Shown here piece after piece: positions 19,879-31,767 of a DNA stretch of 64,000 nucleotides (position 1 is the first letter of the stretch; every line of letters begins with the position of its first letter). The notes under the pieces are model-generated. The model saw nothing but the letters and a program-made list of their open reading frames with translations, had not been told where the DNA came from and searched no databases. The DNA lies in contig JASVEC010000023.1 of assembly GCA_030770535.1 (NCBI GenBank), forward strand, positions 558,001 to 622,000. The letters are read 5' to 3'. The translations under genes and the position numbers were made by a program. Origin of the DNA: Batkoa obscura (taxonomy: Eukaryota > Entomophthoromycota > Entomophthoromycetes > Entomophthorales > Batkoaceae).

Positions 19879-21240
19879 ATGAGTAAACAAGAAGGAAGTG
19901 TAGCAGAAGAGATAATCACAAGAGAAAGTAATTCGTTATTCGAGATAGTAGTTGGAGCTTATGAAAGAATACTTTATGGTTTGAGTTTTTGTGAGAAAGG
20001 GAAAGAAAATGAACTTCAAATTAAGAACTCAAAGCAATCTACATTAACTACTAGTTTACCCTATTCAATATCACCATTTTTTATTTTCCCTGCTCATATC
20101 GGTTGTATAAAGTCTGTCAATGTTGGAGTAAGTAGATATTTGGCTTCTGGATCAACAGATGAGTTTATTAAGTAAGTTTTAAAATTATATTATGTTTAAG
20201 ATTAAATGATTACTTAATAACAATTATCTATTGAAAGATACTAACAAGTTATTTAGACTGTATGATATGAAATCTCGTAAAGAGTTAGGGTCTCTTCAAG
20301 AGCATAAAGGTAAAAAAAAGTACTTCATTACTTTTGTTTAATACTAAACTATTTAGGCTCCATTACATGCCTTGAGTTTGTAGGAAAAAATCATTTAGTT
20401 AGTGGGTCGGAAGATGGTACAATAATGATATGGAGAACCAAAGATTGGGAGGTATTAAAGACTTTAAAAGGTCATACTGGGAAGATTCATTCTTTATCTG
20501 TCCATCCAACTGGAAAATTAGCATTATCAGTAGGGAGTGATAAATTAATGTTTTTATGGAATATGATGACAGGACATAAAGCCTCTTCCATAAGATTGCC
20601 TAAGGTTGCTGATGCCATCCAATGGAATAAAAAAGGGGATCTTTATGCAGTAATGTATGAATCTTTTATTGAGATTTATTCAACCGCTTCTTCAAAGCCA
20701 ATAAATAGAATAGAGTCAAGTAGTATTCGTTGTAAATTTATGAGTTTAGATTGGTCTGAGTTAAATCAAAAAAATTATTTGGGTGTGGGATGTAGTGATG
20801 GTTCTTTAAAGTTATTCGGTCCAATTGAAAATGCAGACTCGAAAGAAATTAAAAGTTTAGAAATTCAAGCTCATTCTGTAAGAATTAAAGCTTTAAAAAG
20901 CATTAATTTAGAAGAAGCTACTTTGCCTCGATTAAAGACCCGTATTGTTTCAGATGAAGATCCTTTAGATAAAAGACATTACCTAACAACAGTATCTTCT
21001 GACGGATTGATTTTAGTATGGGATCTTGAAATTTTAGTTGGTAGATTAGATAGTAATGTGGAAGAACAAAATGTAATAAAGCTTAAAGAATATGCCTCTC
21101 TTTTGAATAAAACCAAAGCATCAAAAGAGGATATGGAAAAGGACAACTTCCCTTCAGAAGATGATAGATCTTTAATATTAGCTTCGTACTTTGCTGGTGT
21201 TCGTCTTACTTGCTTATCCATTAACTTTCCCTACTATTAA
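19879..21240 (+). CDS. MAK11: Mak11 / PAK1IP1-like WD40 ribosome biogenesis factor
   Basis: Three exons (19879..20171, 20257..20309, 20357..21240) give about 409 residues. Mak11 is a nucleolar WD-repeat protein of the 60S subunit assembly pathway, linked to Rlp24 in yeast. Blades show HIGCIKSVNVGVSRYLASGS, then DEFIKLYDMKSRKELGSLQ, SITCLEFVGKNHLVSGSED, HTGKIHSLSVHPTGKLALSV and SSDGLILVWDLE. The kelch-like short repeats and the order match PAK1IP1/Mak11 better than other WD40 proteins. I chose the ATG at 19879 because the upstream in-frame codon (19855) is only TTG. The first intron carries a yeast-like TACTAAC branch site 17 bases before its acceptor, and the second is 47 bases long. Confidence 0.88.
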
Positions 21241-22456
21241 TTCGATGATTTATTTGAAGGCAGTCATAGGAATAACAATCTTAGTTATCTTTAATAATGC
21301 TCTTACAACAAGGTTACAAAGCAATCTTATTATAGTTTAAAAATTATAGAACTTTAAAAATAGAATTTATAATAGTTAGAATAAATATTATTTTTATCTT
21401 ATACTTAATTAAAATTTGTTTAATGTAATTTTGTACTTACTTATTTTTATTTAGAATATACTTTATACATGTATGAAAGTATTTATAGTTTGAGTATAAT
21501 AATTTTTTTTGAGTATTTTGTCCATTTTTAATAAGTTAAATACAAAAAAAACAATTATAAAAGTACAAGAGTATATTATCTGACTATTTTCAGTGTCTTT
21601 ATAAACTCATATAACATAAGTGAACTTCTTCCAGTTGCTAATGCCAACAGATTCCCACTTTCATGGATTAAATATTCTCTAAAATATATAATGTAAATTA
21701 TATTAATTTGAATAATTTGGATAATTCGAATTATTTCATCTGATTATAGAAACAAACATTTAAAAATCAAATTACGTTTTGAAAAACTCGAGCCAATAGA
21801 CTTTCAAATATTTTATTTGTGAAAAATAATATCAATTCAAAAAAGGAAAAAGACACAAAACTTGGATCTTTACTTCAATAAATTATACGGAAAAATTCAA
21901 ACATTTGAATAATAGCATTTATAAATACTGTGTAACCTTATATAACAAGAAAGGGTATTCTGTAATAGCGTGAATCCAAATACAGCAATATTCAAAGGGT
22001 GTAGTAAAGTTATTGTAAACAACTAAGTATATACAGAGAGTTTTTAAATTTGAGTATAAAAAGATATTAACCAATTCTCTTTTATTTATTAAATATCAAA
22101 GTGAACCTTTGAATACAATTCTTGTTAATTTAAATACAATTAAAACCAATAGTTATGTAAACGGAACAACTAGTTCTATTTATATACAATTCAAATTCTG
22201 CCTTTATAAAACTGTATTCAATTTAACCTATTAAAAATGCACAAAAAAAGTATATAAATTAGTGTATTTTTACTTTAAACGATGTTAAAAACAGTGTTGA
22301 TAAATAACTTTGTTTTAATATTAGGTGCACTTTACTTACATAAAGTAATTGAGATATAAATGAATTTGATCTTAGATGAGGGATTTTTTGGTAACCAAAC
22401 CAAGTATTAATCGAGTTTTGGCACTGAAAACTATTTTAAATGAGATCTGACTCACA
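21241..22456. other. intergenic, no gene recognised
   Basis: A 1.2-kb AT-rich, stop-dense stretch between Mak11 and the dead peptidase. Debris of the peptidase 5' end (for example GGTAACCAAACCAAG near 22390) may extend into it. Confidence 0.55.
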
Positions 22457-23743
22457 CAGGTGGTAAAGACGATTTACAATGGAAACAACGATATTTTATA
22501 AATTCCGAATATACAAAGAAGAAGAGCCTGAGTTTCTATTTATTAGTAGTGAGCAAGAAATCACCCAAAATTGGGTGGATGTGAGTATTTTTTTAGATGC
22601 AGTCAAAGAATACCAAGGTATCGTATTTGTATTAGAACATCGATTTTATGGTAAGTCAATGCGAAGGAAGACCTTTCAGAAGATAATTTAAAATATTTAA
22701 CTGCCGAATATGCTTTGGGTGACTTGATTACTTTTGCTAGAGAATTTCAATTATCAAAAAGAAAGGAGGAGGATAAAAAAAGAACATGGAATATTACAAC
22801 AATAGAAACAAATACTGAATGGATTATCGGCGGTGCAAGTTATGGTGATACTTTAGCTGCTTAGGTACGTTTATGATATCCAGTGACATTTATTGGTACT
22901 ATTGTATCCTCTGGTCCAGTTGAAGTAAAAGAAGATTTTTTTGAGTATGATGAAATAGTACAGAAACTACTATTTATAAATGGTGGACAAGTTTGTTTGG
23001 ATTATTTCTTAAAAAATACAGAAACTATTGACAATATCTTATTCAATGGTAGTATTGAAGATAAGAAGGTACTAAAATTGACTTTTGGTTGTAGTGGCCT
23101 ATCAAATCATCGATCTGCTGATGCATTAACCTTTATAGCCGGTAAAGTACAAATAAATTATCAAAATGAGCCATCAAATCTTATAACTTTTTGTAGATCA
23201 TTAAAATCAAATAGCAGTGTTGAGGAGATGCTTAATACTTACATAAAAGCATTTAAAGGTTATTTGAATCAAAGTAGAAACTTGTGAGAGTTTAGCTGAT
23301 TTAAATATGCTACAGCAAAAAATAACAATATTGGTCATAAAAAACAATAGTTTTATCAACAATGTACTGAATCTGGATTTCGGCAAACAGCACCAAAGGA
23401 AGGACCAACTGTTAGATCTCGTAATTAACTTTGGGATATTTTCAAGATAATCATTGTAAAAAAGTATTTAAAAAATATAAAGCATCTAGTGCGAATACCC
23501 CAGGAATAAATAAAAAATATGAAGAAAGGCAATCAACTAAAAATAGTAAATTTACTAACGGAGAACTTAACTCTTGGACAGTATTATTCGTAACTAGTTC
23601 CAACGCTAACATTAAGGCTCATATCATTAAGGGGGGCTGTTCACTCCTCGGATTCTAATTATTTGGCTATGACTAGGGATGACAGGAACATAAAAAATGC
23701 TAAAAAGAAGGTCCTAGATTTGATTCGAGATTTATTACAGTAA
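22457..23743 (+). pseudogene. pseudogene of S28 serine carboxypeptidase
   Basis: Successive frames spell the peptidase family S28 (Pro-X carboxypeptidase / thymus serine protease type) in order. They read GGKDDLQWKQRYFINS, GIVFVLEHRFYGKS, LKYLTAEYALGDLITFAREF, the nucleophile region IIGGASYGDTLAA and TIVSSGPVEVKEDFFEYDE. QQCTESGFRQTAP, NGELNSWTVLF and a terminal HIIKGG...DLIRDLLQ follow. The length (about 430 codons) is near the family norm, so it was a whole single-exon secreted-type gene. It is broken by several frameshifts and stops, including one just after the nucleophile motif (TAG at 22863) and one before the C-terminal domain. The residue after the nucleophile loop (GD instead of GG) also departs from the family. 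It is clearly dead. Confidence 0.85.
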
Positions 23744-23889
23744 AATAAAAACCATAAATTATATAGTTGAAAACCCTTATAAAATACCTACTTATAAATA
23801 TTAATTAATAAAAAAGAAGCAGTATTTTTAAAGAGTTTAAAATATAAGATGTAGTTTTGTTTACAAAATAATGAACATTATGAAATGAG

Positions 23890-24345
23890 TTTGCAAAACT
23901 GGTGATGTTGTTTCCATTCTTTGGGACATCATTATGATATCTAAATTCACCACTTACCACATATACATTTTAGGCCCTAAATCCTTCAAAGGAGAAGCAA
24001 ATTCAAGAGTTTGCTTCGAATTGACTAGAGTACACTATTTAGAGTCTATCAACAAATAATATGGGCAACTGATTGTAGCCCATATTATTCGATGATCCTT
24101 TTGAAATAAACTGAGACGATACTTCCTTTCATTCATTTATGTTGCCATTGAATTTTGGTGTAATATAGCCATCAACCAAGGATGGAGTATTGAATATACC
24201 ACCAATAGATATCATACCTTCAATCTTTTTAGCTTGATTTGATTGTTTCTTATCATCAGTGTAATGTGTGGCATTTAATGACATCAAAGCGCTTAAATGG
24301 GAGCCAGTGCAAGAGCCTCATAAATAGGTTTTGTTGCGACTTTTT
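23890..24345 (-). pseudogene. alpha/beta hydrolase pseudogene, copy 1 (fragment)
   Basis: The minus strand reads GSCTGSHLSALMSLNATHYT, then KKIEGMISIGGIFNTPSLVD, MGYNQLPILFVD and finally VVSGEFRYHNDV, with several stops. It aligns in order with the pseudogenes at 43068-43954 and 45655-45870. The GSxTGSHL stretch stands where a nucleophile elbow (as in GHSAGAHL of kynurenine formamidase-like esterases) would be, and YHND matches the catalytic His end. Only the C-terminal half is preserved. Confidence 0.6.
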
Positions 24346-24757
24346 AAATTAAACATAATTTGTAAACTCGTTTGATGAATCTTTTAAATGAATTAGTGCT
24401 ATACATGATTTTAGATTTCATTTTTGTTGACCCTATTATTTTTAACATTAAAATATGAATTTGATATATTTCATCCAACACTGTATAAATTGATCCAGAA
24501 AATCGTTACTAGTATTATTTTACATCACATATTTACCAAAAAAAATTTTTTACTTTTTTATCATAATGTCACTTAATTATGCTAAAAATAATGTTTAAAA
24601 AAAATTAAAATATATAAAAGACATAAAAAACATTTTATAGAGTACAAGTCAAAAGTAAAAAAAAGTAATAACATACAAGATACCAGATGCTATTGTGTAA
24701 AGCTGATATTGTAAATTAGTGCAAGAACTCAGATCCTTTACCCAGTCACTAACAAGT
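24346..24757. other. intergenic, nothing recognised
   Basis: AT-rich. A short coding-like run at 24640-24740 on the minus strand is not assignable. Confidence 0.45.
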
Positions 24758-24855
24758 GGGGATATATTTTTTGTTTAAGAATTTTACTAACAAATTTTCC
24801 ACCCAAATAGCGCTTAAAAGATGGAAAAAATAATGAAGCCGAAAAAAACACTCTC
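24758..24855 (+). mobile_element. MITE copy 8
   Basis: GGGGATAT to CACTCTC, with AAGT on the left and GAGT on the right (an imperfect duplication). It interrupts a minus-strand open frame (MKTTIRYLKNIEYSLNF, ending near GCKLYAQLLATTK at 25001-24856) that I do not recognise. Confidence 0.8.
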
Positions 24856-25001
24856 GAGTTTTTAGTAGTTGCTAGTAACTGAGCATAAAGTTTGCATCCT
24901 TCACAGTGGTTTACAATCTTATCTTTTTTCTTTAGCAATTTTTGAAATTTAAAATTTAAGCTATATTCAATATTTTTCAAATATCTAATTGTAGTTTTCA
25001 T

Positions 25002-25347
25002 TATTATTAAATTAAATTAAAAACTAGATAAACATAAACATGTTTAAATATTAAACTAGCCATTATTCAATCAATATGAGCTTATTGAACCAAGTTTTAA
25101 ATATAAGTTACCAGACTTAAACCAGTTTGGAATAAATACTCCGTAATTGAATAGGATCGGAGTATTTGAAACCCAAATGATAGGTTCAATAAAATTAATG
25201 AATTTTAAGGCTAAAATTGCAATAAAGTTATGGTAACTTTTGCAGTAAAATAACAATAATTACAACATTTCAAAGTTAAAATAAAATAGTCTCTAATCCT
25301 AATCAAACTTCCAATTTATAAATAACGACTTTGTAAATAAAAATATT
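25002..25347. other. promoter-side spacer
   Basis: AT-rich DNA upstream of the sphingomyelinase-like gene. No other feature is seen. Confidence 0.5.
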
Positions 25348-26519
25348 ATGACTTCTTCACCAAATGATAATGTGACTGATAAGATCAATATATTAACTTA
25401 TAATTTCTTTATTCGACCCCCCGGAATTAATAATAATGGTAATGATTATAAAGATAAAAGAATTGATATGTTTTGTCATTCAGCATTGTCGTTTTATGAT
25501 ATTGTTTGTTTTCAAGAAATGTTTTCTTTTGGTTCAAGTAGAAGACAAAAAGTCATTGATTTAGCTCAACAGTCTGGTTTCCCTTATTTTAAAGCTAGTA
25601 GAATTCCATGTTTCGTTACTGGTATTGATGGTGGTTTATTAATGTTATCTAGATACCCAATGGTTCGTACGGATGAATTGGTTTTTACTTCTGGAGTAAT
25701 GAGTGATAGGTAATTAGAAAATTAAGATTTATTTAAGGTTTTTTTTATGACTATGTGTTTTTAGATTTTCTTATAAAGGATGTTTATACGCTAAAATTAA
25801 CATTCGAGATAACTTTCACTTTCATATATTTACCACTCATACACAAGCTAGTTATGAAAATGATTTACCGTTATCTGATGTCAGTGTACAAGCAAGACTT
25901 AAACAATTTAGCGAAATAAGAGCATTTATGGATCAAAATTTAGTCAACAAACCAGCAGGAGAACCCGTGTTTTTTTTGGGTGATTTAAACGTTAATGGAA
26001 GAGTTACAAAGTTTGAAAATGATAATCGATCGAGTAATGAATATTTAGCAATGTACCAAATTTTGTGTGAAGGTAGTTATGAGTCATCAAATAGTACTAC
26101 TTTAAATGAAAAATCAGTTAGTAAATCTTTAGTATTTAAAGATTTATTAAAAGAAAAATTTGGTTATCATCCTATTACTTATGGTGATTTTAAAGAGGAT
26201 GGGGATGGTACAGCTATTGCTAAAGAAAAGGTATTGACATTAAAAATGGATCAATTATCTTGTTTATCTTTAGATTATATCTTTTTACTAGATGAATCAA
26301 AAAACAAGGATAATAACAACAATAGTAACAATACTTTATTTAAAGCAGAAGTTGCTAATTTACATATTGAAGAGATGAATAATGAAATTCCAACTCAAGA
26401 TTTCCCTTGTACCCAACTATCAGGTAAGCTTTAATTTATTATATGTTTTATAATTGTTAATATTTGACTATTTAGATCATTATGGTGTCAGTGCTCAAAT
26501 TTTAGTTAAAAAATTATAG
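25348..26519 (+). CDS. neutral sphingomyelinase-like phosphodiesterase
   Basis: Exons 25348..25709, 25765..26423 and 26476..26519 give about 354 residues of the endonuclease/exonuclease/phosphatase (DNase I-like) fold. INILTYNFFIRPPGI is followed by DIVCFQEMF (the metal-binding Glu), LLMLSRYPM, HIFTTHTQASYE, the GDLNVNG motif (Asp/Asn), LDYIFLLDE and a terminal DHYGVSAQ that supplies the catalytic Asp-His. This set matches secreted or cytosolic neutral sphingomyelinase (sphingomyelinase C) proteins, which release ceramide. There is no signal peptide or transmembrane segment. An Asn/Ser-rich insert interrupts the late part (KNKDNNNNSNN). The last exon encodes only 14 codons but holds the catalytic His. 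A related DNase or inositol phosphatase function cannot be ruled out. Confidence 0.8.
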
Positions 26520-26852
26520 TCCATTTTACTATTCCATTAGCTATTTTAAATATAAACTGAACTGCTTTTATTTAAATTTAGTAATAAAATATACCTTCAT
26601 TAATAAGTTTTGATTTATCAATATATAATAGTTGCAATTAGCAAGTTGACTATTTTGTTCTTGAGTTAATATCAAATTAAATGTAACTTTAAAGGGCATT
26701 CAATCATATATGTCAATATTACTGGGAGATACTTGCATATGATTTCAATTAAAATCCTTACCTTAAATTACTTTGATAACTTTAATTCAATTCAGTAGTC
26801 ATTTTTATAATTTATTATTATAATAACCTTAACAAACAATTATAAATATAAT
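26520..26852. other. convergent 3' spacer
   Basis: 333 AT-rich bases between two converging genes. No feature is seen. Confidence 0.6.
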
Positions 26853-27991
26853 TTATTTATCTTCAGTATGAATTTTCAAAAACTTTAAATAAGCAACTGG
26901 AGCAAAATTATCATCTGAAATAACTACTGGTAAGGCCTCATCACTAATAATACAAATAAACTATTACACTAAAAAACCAATATTAAACTTACATAACTAA
27001 TCGTTTTTTAAATAATGGACAATCTAGAGTTAATGATTCAAATTCTCCACCTTCTCCACATACATTAATACCAAATTTTTGGCCCTAAATAAAATAATAT
27101 TAAATAAAACTAAGTTATAGACACAGTATTTTTTACCAATGTTAATAAAATTGGATACATTTCTCCCAATTCTTTACCAAGATAATCTTTTTTTAAACCT
27201 GAAATGAAATAAAATATCACCTTATAATTGTTCTTATCAATGTATATCTACTAATTACCCATAGCAGCTACTTTAATTAAAATAGCTTTTAAACCAGAAC
27301 CAATCATATCTGATAATAACCCTATTTGTTCTCGTTGCCAAAGATAAGCTAATGGTTTTAAACCTAACCTTTCACAGCTAAAAATAATTAACTAAAATTC
27401 TTATCAAAAAGTGGACTAAAAACCTTACACATTCTCCACTCTTTTATTTTGATAACTAGAAAATATAGCACCAACGGATACCCCTTCAATATCGGGTATT
27501 TCTTTCTATATTAATTAAATTAAAACCTTCAACATATATAAAAGCGTATTTGTTATGTTAACATTATTTACTTTAATTTTACTTAACAATAAGAACAAAT
27601 CCTCCGTTTCGTCATCTTTAGTTTCTTTATACTCCATTTCTTGATTAACTGGTTTTCCTACTATTGGTTGTCTATAAAGTGGTAATTGCATACACTCAGC
27701 ATAAACTTCAATAACATCATGACCTACTGTTTGGTACATATAACTATCCAATTCATCTTTCATTGAATGTTTTAGTGATTTAATAAAGAATTAATGAAAT
27801 TTACCTTTTCCACTTTCAATAGTGGGATGTAAATTAGCTAAAGCTAGAATCTCATGGCCATGTTGGACACACTCCATCATATTATAACAACTATCTTTAC
27901 CACCACTAGAAGATAGGATTAGTATTATTATTAGTAAATATTTAAACTATTTTAGGATATCAAATTACCTTATTAAGGCTACTACTTTCAT
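26853..27991 (-). CDS. DPH6: diphthine-ammonia ligase
   Basis: Eight exons can be joined without a frame break: 27991..27969, 27905..27805, 27756..27572, 27505..27429, 27377..27259, 27198..27137, 27084..26993 and 26943..26853. They give 249 residues, close to the human enzyme. DPH6 amidates diphthine to diphthamide on elongation factor 2, using ATP and ammonium. The N-terminus MKVVALISGGKDSCYNMM is the ATP-pyrophosphatase loop. DELDSYMYQTVGHDVIEVYAE, GVSVGAIFSSYQNKRVENVC, PLAYLWQREQ and VCGEGGEFESLTLDCPLFKK are family signatures. It lacks the C-terminal endoribonuclease-like domains of the yeast protein, resembling the short animal form. The first exon is just 23 bases. It is divergent from ETFA with a spacer of about 230 bases. 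Confidence 0.94.
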
Positions 27992-28223
27992 CTTATTTAT
28001 TTTCTACAAAATTTTGAAATTGTTTGTATTTAGTTTGATGATAAAAAATCAACTGTTATTTTATTGGTAAAGTTTTAACTTTGAAATTTAATAGTCCAAC
28101 GTCACATAGCAACATCGAAAAATTCCAATCCATACTAACCAATCAACTCATAATTTATATCTGATAAAAAAAGCAATATTTTAATTACTATCAATGTTAT
28201 TTTCTTTTTAACATCTTAAAATT

Positions 28224-29485
28224 ATGTTACGTACACTTTTAAATACTAAACCTAAATTTTCTCAAAAGGTAAACACTTAATACAGTATCATTTTTATTTT
28301 TATTTATATTTTGTTAATTACTAGGTCTTCTCGGCCATTAAACAAAGCTATGCTTCCACTGCCAATTTATCTACATTAGTAGTGATTGAACATAAAGATG
28401 GTAAAATCAATACAGAATCTCTCAGCGCATTAAATGCAGCTAGTAAAGTAAGTGGTAGTGAAATCACCTGTTTAGTTGCTGGCTCCGAAGTGGATGCTAT
28501 TTCTAAAGAAGTCTCGAAATTAGCTGGAGTTTCTAAAGTATTAGTAGCTAATAATGAAAATTATTTACATCCAGTAGCTGAATCATTTGCGCCCTTAATT
28601 GCCAAATTACAAAAAGATCATAGTTTTTCGCATATCTTTGGAGCTAATTCCGCTTTTGGTAAAAATGTATTTCCTAGAGTAGCCGCTTTATTAGATGTCG
28701 CTCAAATCTCCGATATCACTGGTGTTGAAGCTGAGGATACTTTTGTTAGACCTATTTATGCTGGTAAAAAAATTCTTTTTGTAATTGAATAGAAGATTAA
28801 TGAAGAATTTAATTGATTAGGTAATGCTATCTCGAAAGTTAAATCCACTGATCCAATTAAGATTGTAACTGTTAGAGGTACTGCATTTTCAGCAGTTGAA
28901 TCTGGAAGCTCGGAGGCAGCTGTTGAAAAAGCTTCTGAAGCTGAAGGTTCTGGTAAGGCTTTTTACTTTATTTTATTTTTATTCGTTCAAACCGCTAATT
29001 TTGAATCACTTTATTAGACCTTACTAAGTGGGTTGGAGAAGAATTAGTCAAAAGTGATCGTCCTGAATTAAGTACTGCAAGTAAAGTAGTGTCGGGTGGT
29101 CGTGGATTAAAAAATGGAGAAAACTTTAAATTATTATATGATTTATCCGATAAATTAGGTGCAGCTGGTATGTTAATCCAATATCTTTGTTATTTATGAT
29201 TCATTTATTGACTTATTTCATTTAGTTGGTGCCTCCCGTGCTGCTGTTGACGCTGGTTATGTTGATAATTCTTTACAAGTTGGACAAACTGGTAAAATTG
29301 TAGCGCCTGAACTTTATATTGCTGTCGGCATTTCAGGTGCTATTCAACATTTAGCTGGTATGAAAGATTCCAAGGTTATTGTTGCTATTAATAAAGATCC
29401 TGAAGCTCCTATCTTCCAAGTGGCGGATTATGGGTTAGTTGGAGATCTCTTTAAAGTTGTACCTGAATTAACGGAAAAGCTTTAA
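28224..29485 (+). CDS. ETFA: electron transfer flavoprotein alpha subunit
   Basis: Five exons (28224..28268, 28325..28763, 28821..28952, 29018..29167, 29226..29485) give 341 residues. ETF-alpha works with ETF-beta in the mitochondrial matrix, passing electrons from acyl-CoA dehydrogenases to ETF-ubiquinone oxidoreductase. The N-terminus [15 protein letters not shown] is a plausible presequence. Domain I shows [20 protein letters not shown] and [21 protein letters not shown]. The FAD-binding C-terminal domain shows [60 protein letters not shown] and [20 protein letters not shown]. All are canonical and unbroken. It is divergent from DPH6. Confidence 0.96.
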
Positions 29486-29943
29486 ATTTAAAATAAAATT
29501 GGTTTGAAGTACATACATTACGCTATGTTTCTATTTGTTTATTGTTTAGTGGATTGATGTATGATGTCTATGTATTTTTGTTACATGGTTTAAATTAAAA
29601 AGCATCATTGCATATTAATAAAATAATCTTCAATTGGGTTTAGTTAAGTCTATTGTAAAACTTATCAAGTTTGTTTTCATTCCAAATCGTTAGACTTAAT
29701 TTGAGATATTTTAATCTACTCTCAATAACATTGATATAATAAAAATTATATATTATAGCAATACTAAATTAAAATTTATAATAATAACAATTTAAATAAT
29801 ATAAAAACTATTAACTGTAATCAATATGATTTTAATAATCAAGTTTAAAATTTACAAATAGCTATAATTTAATAAGCCCACCACTATCTTCAATAATAGA
29901 AAAGTATAACTCTATCCCATTCAATAATTTTGACCATTTCATG
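29486..29943. other. convergent 3' spacer
   Basis: 458 AT-rich bases between ETFA and NSE2 with no recognisable feature. Confidence 0.6.
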
Positions 29944-30909
29944 TTAAATAAGCGTGCTCTAAAAGAAAAAAATTAATCAATAAATCAATCCTAACCAAAA
30001 AAAATCCATTTCACTTACTTCATCCTCTCCCATTTCCTCTTCACTTTCTTCTCTTTCCCTATTTTTCATCCTTTCCACCTTATCCGCGAGTAACTTATTT
30101 GATATTAGCGTTGATGCTACTACTAATTTATTACAACCAGCCACAGGGCATTTCGCCTTAGCTTTCTTTTTTACATAGCCCAATATAGCGTTTCTAGAAT
30201 ACGTATGTTGACACGGTTTATTAGTTACTGGATTTTCTAACCAATTAGTAGTAATGGGACATTTTAAGTTTTCTTTTTGAGAAGATATAAGAACTTCGTC
30301 ATCTTCTTCAGAAGAACCTGAAAGCTCTTTGGCAACATCCGGGAGTACGCTATCTTTATGTAAAACTGAGTATATGTTTTGTTTAAATTGTAAATAATTT
30401 TCATTGTGTGAATATTTTTTTCGAGTAGATAAAGACTCGTATTCAAAAGTCTCGTTTTCAACTTGAGCAGTAAAAGCATCAAGTAAAGAAGACTAAAGTA
30501 GAATATTAATCGGACTAGTTAAAAAAAATAATTTGTTACCTGTAAAGCTTCACCTTCCGAATCTTTGATAATTTTTTTTGAAATATTTAATTGATTTTGA
30601 TAAATTTGTACTAGATGTTGTTGTTTTAATATCTCTAAAAAATCTTTTTCAATTTGCTTTACCTAAATGGTTTTAAATTATCATTTTAATTGAAATAGAT
30701 TAATTTACCTCTTCACGAGCTCCACTTTCTTCCATATCAATACCAATTTCTTGAAAAAGTGGTATCGTTTTATTAATACATTCTTCTACTTCTTTAATCC
30801 CTTTTTCAATTTGATATAGTTTATTAACATAAATATTAGGTGGATCGAATTTTAATGGTATATTACTGAAATCAGGTAATTCAATCATACAATCTTCTTC
30901 GTCTTCCAT
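29944..30909 (-). CDS. NSE2: SUMO ligase NSE2/MMS21 of the SMC5-SMC6 complex
   Basis: Exon 1 (30909..30709), exon 2 (30662..30540) and exon 3 from 30492. NSE2 is the SP-RING SUMO E3 of the SMC5/6 DNA-repair complex. The N-terminal half is helical and coiled (MEDEEDCMIELPDFSNIPLK, then long Glu/Lys/Gln helices), as needed to dock on SMC5. The SP-RING follows: LKCPITTNWLENPVTNKPCQ, HTYSRNAILGYV and KCPVAGCNKLV. This gives C-P-I, C-x-H and C-P-x-x-x-C zinc ligands in the zf-Nse order. A final intron with donor GTAAGTG after GEDE and acceptor TTTTAG would give a short end (STLI stop, at 29944). Read through without splicing, the frame stops at 29977. It starts about 100 bases downstream of the stop of a CHFR-like gene on the same strand. 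Confidence 0.85.
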
Positions 30910-31011
30910 AATAATATAAATTTAAAATTAGATGGAAAAATGCAAAAAGATTAAAAAGTGAAACTCGAAATTTAAGAGTTCAAAATATTTATTAGAAATA
31001 ATAAAATAGTT

Positions 31012-31725
31012 TTAATTACGAATAACGTAATTACTACTTGGATGACAGATATGATTTAAACGTAACTGATGAGACGGATTATGCCATTGAGTTTTACAAT
31101 ATCTTCCATACCAACAATTTTTTCTTATTAATATAGTATCCTCTTGAAATGGAGCAAGTTCTGAATGTGATAATGTAGCTCTATAAAGAAAGGCCAATTC
31201 ATTAAATAATTTATCAATTGTGCAAGTATCGCAAACTACAGTATCAATATTAAAATCTGTTAATTTACAATCCGATAAATTAATTTGTTTATTTTGTATT
31301 TTATCTACTATTTTCTTATATAATTCTTTAGGTGTTATATTATCAGCTAATAAATATTTTTTGAAGATTTGACTCTCAATTGAATTTCCCCAAAACCAGG
31401 TTTCTGGAAAATTTTCAGGCTCAAATTGAGACCAAATTCGAAATTGAGTATTTACCCCTACATCATTAACTGTTTCAGAACAAGATGGACAATAAGATTT
31501 ATCACATAATGAACAGCTTTTATCTTTATTTAATTGTTTTGGAAATAAATTATTGCATAAAGTGCAGCAGCTATGAATTTCGTTTGATTGACAAACATAA
31601 CGATTATATTCTGGTAACATTGGTAAACAATAGCAACATTTATATGGGTGAATTATTGGAATCGATTGACTTTCATAGCCCATAAATCTTTTGTATGATT
31701 CTTCATCTACCATTAATTTAATAGA

Positions 31726-31767
<42 letters not shown>

